Shown in pieces: positions 9,073 to 19,386 of a DNA stretch of 64,000 nucleotides. The notes beneath the pieces are model-generated. The model was not told the DNA's origin. It ran no database searches and saw only the letters and a program-made list of their open reading frames with translations. This DNA comes from an uncultured Acidobacteriia bacterium (GTDB taxonomy: Bacteria; Acidobacteriota; Terriglobia; Bryobacterales; Bryobacteraceae). The stretch's first letter is position 1, and each line of letters starts with the position of its first letter. The DNA lies in contig CAIVVT010000127.1 in NCBI GenBank assembly GCA_903909435.1, positions 62,001 through 126,000 on the forward strand. Direction: 5' to 3'. The position numbers and the translations under genes were made by a program.

Positions 9073-10152
9073 TCAAAATCCAGCCGGTACTATTCGGAAC
9101 ACTCCCTTCCAGACACCGCCAGGCTCTACAACCGGCAGATCCTTGAACCAGCCGTCGTGGGCCGCGTTGAAGGCATTCGTGGGTGCGCTCATTGGCTCGA
9201 AGCAGATGAACTTTCGGCCCGGTGGCGCCCAGACGACGGCGACAGGGTAGGCCGAGTCGTACTCGACGGTGACACTCTGCTTGAGTCCTTCCAGCCGGAA
9301 CCGCGCCCAGCCGTCGGCATCTCGAACCAGGGCCCCGAAGACATCGTCCAAAACCACATCCTTCAACGTCGGCGTGTTGGCGTATGGATTGGGGACCAAC
9401 ACCCCCGTAGGGACTACCCGCTCGTTGAGCAGGAACTTCTCGCGTGCGGGCACACGCACCTTCCACTCGTCCCGCGGCAGGTCTGTCACCTGGAAGTAGG
9501 GGTGATACCCAAGCGATACCGGCATCGGCTCGCTACTCAGGTTCTCGACAACTGTTTCCACCTCCAGGGCACCTTCCTTGAGCCTGTAGGTGGTCGTCAC
9601 GGCGTTGGCGAAGGGGAACTGGGCCATCATTGCAGGCTCGCGCCACAGTTCAATACGAGCCGCTAGCACCGCTTCCGTCGCAGTCGCTTCCGCCCGCACC
9701 ACTTTCCACTGCCTGGCAGAGACCAGCAACCCATGGATGGGCGTGGGCCCCGGCCCGATCCTGACGTTTCCCAGCTCCGGATTGATGGCGTATTTCTTGC
9801 CGCTTATCCAGTAAGACAGTCCGTCGATGCGGTTGGCCCAGGGCCAAAGGAACGGGACCCCACCCATGGCGCCCGGGTGTTTGGCCTATTCACCGGCGCT
9901 TGCATAGGGCGACCACAGGACGGGTTTACCGTGAACTGTCATCGCGGTGGCGATGTTTCCTACTTCCGGGGCGACCTTGACCTCCGTGTCTCGTTCGGCA
10001 TCGCGCAGAACGTAGACTTTTGCTCCATCTTCGGTGGTTTCCAGGATTCCGTAGTTGTTCATGTTGCGTTCACTCACGCCAGGGCTCCTAGCTCCGGTTG
10101 CGGCCATCGCCAGTGCGCTGAGGAGAACTAGTCCTTCAAAGCCTGTTCGCAT
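9073..10152 (-). pseudogene. Aldose 1-epimerase family gene split by an in-frame amber codon
   Basis: Reading from ATG 10152, an 88-codon frame begins with a signal-like N-terminus and ends ...SPYASAGE at a TAG (9886-9888). The very same frame then continues with AKHPGAMGGVPFLWPWANR and runs intact to 9073. Segments on both sides are colinear with the aldose epimerase fold (GKPVLWSPY before; VPFLWPWANRIDG and SLGYHPYF after). So a single nonsense change, not a frameshift, divides an otherwise healthy gene of about 359 codons. Neighbouring intact genes stop with TAG (bamA, galM, dacB), so read-through by amber recoding is unlikely. It is divergent from an intact galM-like gene of a different subfamily. 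A sequencing error cannot be excluded. Confidence 0.75.
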
Positions 10153-10325
10153 ATTCTGATATTGTGCGACAGGCAGTCGGCCCAGCGCAGAGTCTCCACT
10201 GCGCTAACGACCCTGCGGGACCGAGGAGCAGAGGCAAGAACCGCACCGCTGGGGTTGACCGCGACCGGCCAGTGGCGATAGCGTCAAAGGTTCCGGTGGC
10301 GCTCAGACGCCGCCGCGAGGAGGCT

Positions 10326-11474
10326 ATGTCCTTGAAGACAAGCACTGCAATTCTCAGCCTGACGGCCGCGGCTCTCATGATGAGTGCCTGCGCACAGAAA
10401 AAGGAAACGCCGATGTCATCGTCCATCACCAAGGCGTCCTTCGGCAAACTCGCCGACGGCGCCGCTGTCGATATTTACACCCTGAAGAACGCCGCCGGCA
10501 TGGAAGCGGCGATCACGACCTATGGCGGACGCATCGTATCGCTAAAGACCGTGGGGCGCGACGGCAAGTTCGCCGACGTGGTTCTCGGCTTCGACAACCT
10601 GGAAGGGTACCTCGGAGACAATCCGTACTTCGGCGCGCTGGTCGGCCGTTATGGCAACCGCATCGCCAAAGGGCATTTCAAGCTGGACGGAAAAGACTAC
10701 AAACTCGCCGTCAACAATGGCGTCAATTCGCTGCACGGCGGATTGAAGGGCTTCGACAAAGTCTTGTGGACGGGTAGGGAAGTGCCCGGCGGGGACCCGT
10801 CGCTGGAACTTACCTACGTGAGCAAGGACGGCGAAGAGGGCTACCCTGGTACCCTGACCCAGAAAGTCACTTACACGCTGACGGCTGCCAACGAACTGAA
10901 AATCGACTATTCTGCGACAACCGACCAGGACACCGTCGTCAACGTGACCAATCACAGCTACTTCAATTTGGCTGGACAAGGCCAGGGCGACGTTCTCGGC
11001 CACGTCGTGCAACTGAGCGCCGCGAAGTTCACCCCGGTGGACGCCGGGTTGATCCCGACAGGTGAACTCAAGAGCGTGGAAGGCACGCCCTTTGATTTCC
11101 GGCAGCCCACCGCGATTGGTGCTCGCATCAATGCCGCGGACGAACAGATCAAACTGGGTGGCGGCTACGACCACAACTTCGTTGTGGACGGCACGCCCGG
11201 CACGCTGCGGCCAGTCGCGCGCGTCACTGAGCCGGTCTCCGGCCGCGTCCTGGAGGTTTCCACCACCGAACCCGGCGTGCAGTTTTACACTGGCAACTTC
11301 CTGGATGGCACGGTCAAGGGCAAGGGCGGAGTCGCCTACGCGAAGCGTTCGGGCTTCTGCCTGGAGACGCAGCACTTCCCGGATTCCCCGAATCACCCCG
11401 ATTTCCCGACCACCACTCTAAAGCCGGGCGCGGAGTACAAGTCCACTACCTTGTTCAAGTTCTCAGTGCAATAG
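10326..11474 (+). CDS. galM: Aldose 1-epimerase (mutarotase), predicted lipoprotein
   Basis: 382 residues. The start at 10326 follows GAGGAGG by a few bases. The N-terminus is lipoprotein-like, with a hydrophobic run and Cys in MMSACAQ; upstream in-frame sequence has no family resemblance. The GalM domain contains NSLHGGLKGFDKVLW and NVTNHSYFNLAG, which carry the two active-site histidines. GFCLETQHFPDSPNHPDFP carries the catalytic Glu. The enzyme interconverts alpha and beta anomers of hexoses. The export signal suggests a periplasmic or membrane-anchored form acting on sugars released outside the cytoplasm. An intrinsic terminator lies 25 bp after the stop. Confidence 0.92.
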   Translation: MSLKTSTAILSLTAAALMMSACAQKKETPMSSSITKASFGKLADGAAVDIYTLKNAAGMEAAITTYGGRIVSLKTVGRDGKFADVVLGFDNLEGYLGDNPYFGALVGRYGNRIAKGHFKLDGKDYKLAVNNGVNSLHGGLKGFDKVLWTGREVPGGDPSLELTYVSKDGEEGYPGTLTQKVTYTLTAANELKIDYSATTDQDTVVNVTNHSYFNLAGQGQGDVLGHVVQLSAAKFTPVDAGLIPTGELKSVEGTPFDFRQPTAIGARINAADEQIKLGGGYDHNFVVDGTPGTLRPVARVTEPVSGRVLEVSTTEPGVQFYTGNFLDGTVKGKGGVAYAKRSGFCLETQHFPDSPNHPDFPTTTLKPGAEYKSTTLFKFSVQ

Positions 11475-11499
11475 CAGAGCGACACGACTATCAAATGAA

Positions 11500-11528
11500 A
11501 AAGGGCGGCCCGCAGGCCGCCCTTTTTT
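11500..11528. terminator. Intrinsic (bidirectional) terminator between galM and clpC
   Basis: GGGCGGCC (11503-11510) pairs with GGCCGCCC (11515-11522) around a 4-nt loop. It is followed by six T on the plus strand and preceded by an A-rich run, so it can stop both galM and the convergent clpC transcript. Confidence 0.9.
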
Positions 11529-11551
11529 GCACATCCCTAACTTGATTCGAT

Positions 11552-14032
<2,481 letters not shown>

Positions 14033-14146
14033 GTTTGCTCGCCTCGTAGTGGCCGGGCAGCCTGGGGACACTCTCGGCCTGCCCCAGACAAATCCCGCCG
14101 TTAACCCCTTCGATCAGCTCATTGGCAACCGGGCCCCGTCACTTCA

Positions 14147-14848
14147 TTAGACGCTTGATACAAGCCTACCTGATTCTAATTCTAAGACCCTATCGGCTCT
14201 GGCGGCGAATCCGGGGTTGTGGGTCACGTAAATGGTTGTTATGGACCGTTGGGCGTGGAGCGCTTCCAACAGGTCCATTACCATTGCTCCGGTCCTCGCG
14301 TCCAGGCTCCCCGTGGGCTCGTCAGCCAGCAATAGCCGAGGCTCGCCAACCAGGGCGCGGGCCAGCGCCACACGCTGTTGCTCGCCCCCGGAAAGCTCAC
14401 CGGCCCGATGCAAAGCGCGCACCTCGAGGCCGACTTCCTTCAATCGATCGCCCGCAAGCGCCTCGGCCTCGCGCTTGCTAACTCCACGGATTCTTAACGG
14501 CATAGCGACGTTTTCGAGCGCTGAGAATTCCGGCAGAAGGGTGTTTGCCTGCCATACGAATCCCACCTGCCTGTTGCGGACTTCGGCCCGTTGGTCGAGA
14601 TCCAGCGCCGTCACTTCTCTGTCTCCATAGAAGATCTGCCCGTCGCTCGGTTGATCGAGCAAACCTAACAAGTGCAGTAGGGTGGACTTGCCGGTCCCAC
14701 TTTCACCAGTCAGCGCCAGTCGCTCGCCCGAACGAACTGAAAGCTTGAGATTCTCGAAGACCTGAACTTCGCCCGCCCGGCCCCGGTAGATCTTCGTGAG
14801 CCCCACAGCGCGCAGAGCCCCATTTGCGCCGGAGCTCCCGGCGCGCAT
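14147..14848 (-). CDS. ABC transporter ATP-binding protein, LolD/MacB/FtsE type
   Basis: 233 residues from ATG 14848; the frame stays open further upstream but runs into the divergent glycosidase gene. It has Walker [11 protein letters not shown]-loop [19 protein letters not shown], signature [15 protein letters not shown], Walker [13 protein letters not shown] and an H-loop in YVTHN. The compact size and the sequence around the signature match the lipoprotein-release and MacB-like ATPases. These drive envelope rather than solute transport, with a FtsX-like permease. No permease gene adjoins it, so the partner must be encoded elsewhere. Only 22 bp separate its start from the glycosidase start on the other strand, so the promoters must overlap or lie inside the genes. 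Confidence 0.88.
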   Translation of the reverse strand: MRAGSSGANGALRAVGLTKIYRGRAGEVQVFENLKLSVRSGERLALTGESGTGKSTLLHLLGLLDQPSDGQIFYGDREVTALDLDQRAEVRNRQVGFVWQANTLLPEFSALENVAMPLRIRGVSKREAEALAGDRLKEVGLEVRALHRAGELSGGEQQRVALARALVGEPRLLLADEPTGSLDARTGAMVMDLLEALHAQRSITTIYVTHNPGFAARADRVLELESGRLVSSV

Positions 14849-14870
14849 ATGATCCAGAGCGGAGTTCCTT

Positions 14871-16760
14871 ATGCGCTTCGTCGTCATCCAATTCGCTCTT
14901 CTCTCCTTTAGTATCGCTTCCATGGCGGGTGTTACGGACAATCTGGCTCCGCAGCCTAAAGTACGCGACGCCGTGACAGACGTCTTTGTCCCAGCGCCAT
15001 TTGAATCGCAGAAAATCTCAGGGCTGCTCGGCGAACGAATGAGAGTCAACCTGGAGAAGCGGCTTCTGGCGATTGAAGAGCAACAGGTGCTAGCGGGCTT
15101 CCGCCAGCGCCCGGGCGTCCAGGATTGGATCGGTGAGCACGTTGGAAAGTACCTCGATGCCGCAGCCAACACCTGGCGCTTCACGCACGACCCGCGTCTG
15201 CGCGAGCAGATGGATCGAATCGCAGTGGCGCTGATGGCGTGTCAGAAAGCGGACGGCTACCTTGGGACTTACACCGACGACAATCGTTGGACTAGTTGGG
15301 ACGTGTGGGTACACAAATACGACCTGCTCGGGTTGCTCGCCTGGTACCGGGTCACCGGCGACGAGCGCGCCCTGGCCACGTCCCGCCGGATTGGGGACCT
15401 GCTAATTGCCACTTTTCAAAACGGGTCGCAGGACATCATCGCTGCTTCAACGCACGTCGGCATGGCTGCGACCAGTGTACTGGAGCCCATTTGCCAGCTT
15501 TACCGCTACACCGGCGATCCGCGCTATCTGCAGTTTGCCCGTTTCATAGTCGACAAGGCCTGGGAGCAGCCCAATGGCCCGAAACTCGTCTCGTCTCTGC
15601 TCAGCACCGGGTCGGTGTTCAAGACTGCGAACGCCAAATCCTACGAAATGATGTCCGATCTGGTGGGACTCCTGGAACTCTACCGTCTCACCGGCGAGGA
15701 GCGCTATCTCCGGGCCGCGCACGCAGCCCAGAAGGACGTCGTCATACACCGCCGCTACCTGACCGGTACCACCTCGTCGCATGAGCACTTCCGCGACGAC
15801 CTAGACCTGCCCGGTGAGCAAAAGGACGACGTAGGAGAGGGCTGCGTCACCGTCACCTGGATTCAGCTGAACTGGCAGCTTCTGCGGCTGACCGGCGAGC
15901 CCGCTTACGCGCAAGAGATAGAACGCTCGGTGTTCAACCAGTTGCTTGCAGCGCAAGATCCCCGTACAGGCAATATCTGCTATTTCACGCCCGTGAATGG
16001 CAGGAAGCAGTCGGCAACGGAGATCAACTGCTGCCGCTCGTCGGAGCCGCGTGGCATCTCCATGATTCCGCAATTGCTGTGGGGTTCCATGGCGGCACAA
16101 GCAACGTCGAAGGCAGGCCCCGGATCGATTGCGATCGAGATCCTGGCTCCCGGCAAAGTGCTGATCGACGACGTGCTGATCGTCTCCGACTCCGACTACC
16201 CCTTCTCGGGCAGGGCGTTGCTGACACTGACCCCCGACAAGCCGCATCCTTTCACCCTGGCTTTGCGCGTTCCGGAATGGTCAACGAGCTACAAAGTGAA
16301 ACTCACCCAGACGGGGGAGAAATTCGCGGGAAGGCCTGGTGAGTACTTGCGAATAACGCGCTCCTGGAATCGCGGTGATCGCTTGGAGATCGACATGGAT
16401 CTTCCCGCGCGTTTCATCGACGGCGGCAAGAGCTATCCGAACTCTGTCGCCATCGAGCGTGGGCCACTGGTACTGGCTCTCGACAAGGGCGTCAACTTCG
16501 AACTTGCGGACATTGGCCAAGTCGCGCTGAAGGCGCCGCCGCAGGCGAAGCCTCCAGCCGGCAACGCCGCCGCACCCCCAAAGTCAACATCGCCAAGGGC
16601 GAGCGCCGCGCCGTTGACAGCGGAACGGCCAGGCCTGTACTCCATCCCGGGAGTCGTGCAGGATGGAGCCCAGTCGCGAGACCTCATGCTGCACTTCGTC
16701 CCGTTTGCCGAGGCGAAGGACTATCGAGTCTGGCTGCCGAGGGCCAAGTCCACCGATTAA
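14871..16760 (+). CDS. GH127-type glycoside hydrolase (beta-L-arabinofuranosidase family, DUF1680)
   Basis: 629 residues with a signal peptide (about residues 1-20). An alpha/alpha-barrel includes DGYLGTYTD and YDLLGLLAWYRVTGD, and beta-domains follow. The metal/nucleophile constellation of the GH127 enzyme HypBA1 is visible: Glu 323-x-Cys 325 in GEGCVTV, and the cysteine pair Cys 387-Cys 388 in INCCRSSEPRG. In the family one of the paired Cys is the nucleophile and the others bind zinc. It probably releases L-arabinofuranose or a related pentose from plant polysaccharide in the periplasm. GCGGAG is placed well before the ATG. Substrate within GH127/146 is not resolvable here. A Pro/Ala-rich insert lies near residue 560. 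Confidence 0.88.
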   Translation: MRFVVIQFALLSFSIASMAGVTDNLAPQPKVRDAVTDVFVPAPFESQKISGLLGERMRVNLEKRLLAIEEQQVLAGFRQRPGVQDWIGEHVGKYLDAAANTWRFTHDPRLREQMDRIAVALMACQKADGYLGTYTDDNRWTSWDVWVHKYDLLGLLAWYRVTGDERALATSRRIGDLLIATFQNGSQDIIAASTHVGMAATSVLEPICQLYRYTGDPRYLQFARFIVDKAWEQPNGPKLVSSLLSTGSVFKTANAKSYEMMSDLVGLLELYRLTGEERYLRAAHAAQKDVVIHRRYLTGTTSSHEHFRDDLDLPGEQKDDVGEGCVTVTWIQLNWQLLRLTGEPAYAQEIERSVFNQLLAAQDPRTGNICYFTPVNGRKQSATEINCCRSSEPRGISMIPQLLWGSMAAQATSKAGPGSIAIEILAPGKVLIDDVLIVSDSDYPFSGRALLTLTPDKPHPFTLALRVPEWSTSYKVKLTQTGEKFAGRPGEYLRITRSWNRGDRLEIDMDLPARFIDGGKSYPNSVAIERGPLVLALDKGVNFELADIGQVALKAPPQAKPPAGNAAAPPKSTSPRASAAPLTAERPGLYSIPGVVQDGAQSRDLMLHFVPFAEAKDYRVWLPRAKSTD

Positions 16761-16840
16761 CTGACGGTACTGGACCGAATGACCGTCCAGCGGGACGGGG
16801 CGTTCGGCATGCAACTTAAGTGCGGGCGAAAACCGAAACA

Positions 16841-16879
16841 TAAAAAGAGCCCGCAGCCGGACTCCGGCGACGGGCTCTT
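16841..16879 (-). terminator. Intrinsic terminator of the small transcript (also end of the GH127 gene)
   Basis: AAGAGCCCG (16845-16853) pairs with CGGGCTCTT (16871-16879), with an inner CCGG/CCGG stem. On the minus strand the hairpin is followed by TTTTTA, a classical intrinsic terminator. On the plus strand the U-run is poor, so read-out from the glycosidase gene would be stopped less well. Confidence 0.8.
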
Positions 16880-16993
16880 CGGTAGCTGCAGGAGATCCGA
16901 CTGCGACGTCTGATCTCAATTACGCTTAGTGACCGATCTACACTGGCTGCGACCCACGACTGAAAGGGGCCACAGGGTAGGGAACGGTGGACT

Positions 16994-17038
16994 TCAGCTC
17001 TCGGCCACCTCGCGTTGGGAAATACTACCAATGCTCAT
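16994..17038 (-). CDS. 14-codon micro-ORF after an extended Shine-Dalgarno
   Basis: ATG 17038 to TGA 16994-16996 encodes MSIGSISQREVAES. It begins 14 nt after GGAGG inside the long anti-16S complement. That spacing is longer than usual, so translation is plausible but not certain. It lies between the promoter at 17078-17106 and the terminator at 16841-16879 and is the only ORF with a plausible ribosome site there. No homologue is known to me. Confidence 0.4.
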   Translation of the reverse strand: MSIGSISQREVAES

Positions 17039-17077
17039 GTGATTCTGGACCACCTCCTTTCTTTCAGCGTTGAGTCG

Positions 17078-17106
17078 ATCATAAAGCGGGACGACGGAAC
17101 GGTCAA
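17078..17106 (-). promoter_or_regulatory. Sigma-70 promoter of the small transcript
   Basis: On the minus strand TTGACC (17101-17106) and TATGAT (17078-17083) are separated by exactly 17 bp. This is among the best promoter matches in the window. A start site near 17071 is predicted. Confidence 0.7.
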
Positions 17107-17145
17107 GAAAAAACAAAACAAGATTGCAAGAATTTGTTGTTACGT

Positions 17146-17295
17146 CCCACGTGGGCTACCGCCCACCCGCAACTTGCCTACCGGGGTCTGAGAAGCAGAC
17201 TCAGAGAGCGCGGAGCTTGCAAAGAAATCGCCCTGCCGGCAAGCGCCCGGCAGGGCGGAACTGGGATAGCTCCCACCAAACAGGCGAAACACCTG
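17146..17295 (+). other. Hairpin-rich leader upstream of the MFS gene
   Basis: Five consecutive stem-loops can be drawn. GTGGGC/GCCCAC lies at 17151-17166 and GTCTG/CAGAC at 17186-17200. An 11-bp perfect stem, CGCCCTGCCGG/CCGGCAGGGCG, lies at 17229-17257. GGGA/TCCC is at 17263-17274 and CAGG/CCTG at 17281-17295. Such density suggests a structured 5' leader or independent RNA. I could not match it to a riboswitch class that I can recall (no cobalamin, glycine, c-di-GMP, TPP or fluoride core seen). The rest of 16761-17351 is covered by the small minus-strand unit. Confidence 0.45.
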
Positions 17296-17351
17296 AATAA
17301 CCCCACATCCACTGTGCATTCTCATTTCCAAACGTAAGTAATTGAAATCAT

Positions 17352-18683
17352 GTGCCGTCTTGGTGGATCAACTACTGGAACCTGGAGAATCCGGTTCCTG
17401 AATCCGATAATCGGGAGAGTCGCCAACTTGCCGGGGCGTACAATACGAAAGTGGAGCCAGGTTCGGAGCAACAGTCGGCCGACTTGTCCGGAACACCCGC
17501 GTTGGGTGCAGCGGTGCTCGCCAAGGCCCTCTGGGGACTCCTGATCTCTGGATTGCTGATGGCATTGCCCGGTGCCCTGCTGCCCGTTTGGCGGCATCAC
17601 ATAGACTCGAATTATCTTCTGATTGGGCTCTATTTCCTGGTCCAGAACCTCGGCGTCCTGCTCGTGCCGGTATGGGCTAAGCGGTTGCTAAACAGCAAGG
17701 GTATGGCAGCCTGCATGAGCTTGGCCTGCGCATTGGCGATCGGCGGCTTAGTGCTCATCTCGTTGTTTTCGCCCCCCTCCGAGTGGGAGCACTGGGCTGG
17801 GCGCCTCGGCGGGTTACTCCTGACAGGATCGGCCGCCGGACTGATGAATATGTCGGTGTTCCGAGCCGCCTCCCCGGCCTACCGGCAACATCCGGCGGCG
17901 ACAGTGAATCTGGGAGGCGTGTTTTATGGCGTCGGTTGCCTGTTGTCTGCACTGATCGTCGCCGGCAGTTATTCCTTCTACACCGTGCCCGCGATGGGGT
18001 TGCTGCTACTCATCCTGCCCGCCATAGCCTGTATCCTGTTCGCCCGTACGACCATGCCCGCACCACCACAACAGTCGCCTATCGGCTGGAGTGCAGTGGC
18101 GCGCGAGTTGCGCACTCCTTCCGCCCTCTTGCTGGCGCTGCTGCTGTTCCTCGAATTCGGCAATGAGGGTGCAATATCGGGGTGGCTGGCTCTCTTCCTC
18201 ACCCAGAAACTGGGCTACAGCCCGGCGACCTCGTTGTTCCTACTGGCGTTGTTCTGGTTTGCCCTGCTGGCTGGCCGGCTCATTTCGCAGATCTTACTGA
18301 CGCGCGTGCACCACAAGCGGCTCCTATTGTATTCGGTGCTGCTGAGCATGCTCGGTTGTCTCATCCTGGCATTCACCGACAACCTCTTTGGCGTCGTTTC
18401 CGGCATCCTTCTTTGTGGGCTTGCTTTCTCTTGTGTCTTGCCGTTGGCGATGGAGCGAATTGGAAGCCGGTTCACCTACTATCACCCAGGCTTCTATAAC
18501 GGCATCTTTTCAATCGCCCTCACCGGAGGTTTGCTAGCGCCCGCTTCCATCGGTCTGTATGCCTATTGGACCGGCGGCATAAACGTAGTCATGGCAGTCC
18601 CCTTGATGGGCTCCGTGATGGTGCTGGGCGCCGTGTTACTTCTGTTTCTCGAAGCACGCTTCAGCGCGGCGAAACAAGCTTGA
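17352..18683 (+). CDS. Major facilitator superfamily transporter
   Basis: 443 residues from GTG 17352. About twelve hydrophobic helices are arranged as two six-helix bundles. The central loop carries the hydrophilic segment TTMPAPPQQSPIGW (about residues 236-250). The best start is unclear: the first 33 or so residues are hydrophilic and atypical, and a second GTG at 17451 would give a 410-residue protein of standard MFS size. Sequence features resemble the sugar/fucose-permease-like MFS branch, but no substrate motif can be assigned. A structured leader precedes it, which may control expression. Its 3' end overlaps the next, convergent gene by 23 nt. Confidence 0.82.
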   Translation: MPSWWINYWNLENPVPESDNRESRQLAGAYNTKVEPGSEQQSADLSGTPALGAAVLAKALWGLLISGLLMALPGALLPVWRHHIDSNYLLIGLYFLVQNLGVLLVPVWAKRLLNSKGMAACMSLACALAIGGLVLISLFSPPSEWEHWAGRLGGLLLTGSAAGLMNMSVFRAASPAYRQHPAATVNLGGVFYGVGCLLSALIVAGSYSFYTVPAMGLLLLILPAIACILFARTTMPAPPQQSPIGWSAVARELRTPSALLLALLLFLEFGNEGAISGWLALFLTQKLGYSPATSLFLLALFWFALLAGRLISQILLTRVHHKRLLLYSVLLSMLGCLILAFTDNLFGVVSGILLCGLAFSCVLPLAMERIGSRFTYYHPGFYNGIFSIALTGGLLAPASIGLYAYWTGGINVVMAVPLMGSVMVLGAVLLLFLEARFSAAKQA

Positions 18684-19386
18684 GTACGGCTTTCGGCGTC
18701 TCGCCCCACGCCGACTCCCAGCGCAGTTCGACGTTTCGCAGCCTCTTGGTGTGCGCGGCCCAGTAATAGTACAGGTAGCCACTTGCCGGGTGCAGCGCGT
18801 CGCCCGCTTCTAAATCCATCGCCGGTAGAACCTCGGCGGGGTCTTCGTCGGGTGCCGCCCGCTTCCTGGCGTTCGGATCCTGGCCGTCTCCTGGCGCCGT
18901 AGGCCGGGTGGGCACGCGATCCGTTGGATCGCCCGGGAAATTCGGACCCTGCCTCGGCTGGCCAGGGATGAAGATGGGCCCTATGCCGCCGCCAACCTGC
19001 AGACCGGGCTCGCGCTCGTATCCGTACCATTTCAGGCTACCCGCAACCACCGAACCAGATCGGGGTAGCAGTCCGTACTTTGCGCCATTCACAAACAGGC
19101 GCATTTCTGACGGGTTGATGGTCACTCGCTGGCCGCGCGCTGGATACACCGCCAGTTCGACCACCACGTAGTGACCCGTGAAGATTGTAGCCTTTCCAGT
19201 CGGCGCGCTCCGCCCGTAGAACTCCGCGGCGACCACAAACTCCTGGCTGTTGCTTCGAACCGGGTAGTCGCCTGGAGACGGGCGTGGCACCGTCCCGCCT
19301 GCCAACGGCAGCGCCAGCGTGAACGCGCACAGACTGAGCGCGGCAGACCCATTCGGCACGGTCCCAGGATACACTGGAGAACTCAT
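18661..19386 (-). CDS. Uncharacterised secreted protein
   Basis: 241 residues from ATG 19386, or 232 from GTG 19359, which would give a neater signal peptide (MPNGSAALSL followed by a hydrophobic core). After the signal come two beta-rich segments (FVVAAEFYGRSAPTGKATIF, then VVVELAVYPARGQRVTINPS). A long Gly/Pro-rich loop follows (about residues 130-180), and a final segment includes YLYYYWAAHTKRL. No family was recognised. The ATG at 19386 and the dacB ATG at 19385 overlap in the palindrome CATG, so the two starts cannot both have normal upstream ribosome sites unless the GTG is used. Convergent overlap with the MFS gene at the 3' end. Confidence 0.55.
   Translation of the reverse strand: MSSPVYPGTVPNGSAALSLCAFTLALPLAGGTVPRPSPGDYPVRSNSQEFVVAAEFYGRSAPTGKATIFTGHYVVVELAVYPARGQRVTINPSEMRLFVNGAKYGLLPRSGSVVAGSLKWYGYEREPGLQVGGGIGPIFIPGQPRQGPNFPGDPTDRVPTRPTAPGDGQDPNARKRAAPDEDPAEVLPAMDLEAGDALHPASGYLYYYWAAHTKRLRNVELRWESAWGETPKAVLKLVSPR

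Larger units (their letters stand above)
16838..17071 (-). ncRNA. Candidate small RNA / micro-ORF transcript with its own promoter and terminator
   Basis: A transcript starting about 7 bp after a consensus-like promoter and ending at a strong intrinsic terminator would be about 230 nt. Near its 5' end it carries AGAAAGGAGGTGGTCCAGAA (17043-17062, minus), a near-complete complement of the 3' tail of 16S rRNA, far longer than an ordinary Shine-Dalgarno site. A 14-codon ORF follows. No annotated-size protein gene fits this interval. It could be a leaderless-size mRNA for a micro-protein, or a regulatory RNA that engages ribosomes. No known family was recognised. Confidence 0.6.

Noticed and set aside
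9886-9888. Amber recoding to explain the epimerase split
   Set aside because: Other genes (bamA, galM, dacB) end with TAG and no suppressor tRNA is seen; a nonsense mutation is simpler.
17041-17066. Partial 16S rRNA 3' end (TGGACCACCTCCTTTC)
   Set aside because: Upstream sequence lacks helix 44/45; the match is the complement of a ribosome-binding block, not an rRNA remnant.
17134-17337. 67-codon plus-strand frame in the MFS leader
   Set aside because: Runs through perfect hairpins and has no family pattern; better explained as structured RNA.
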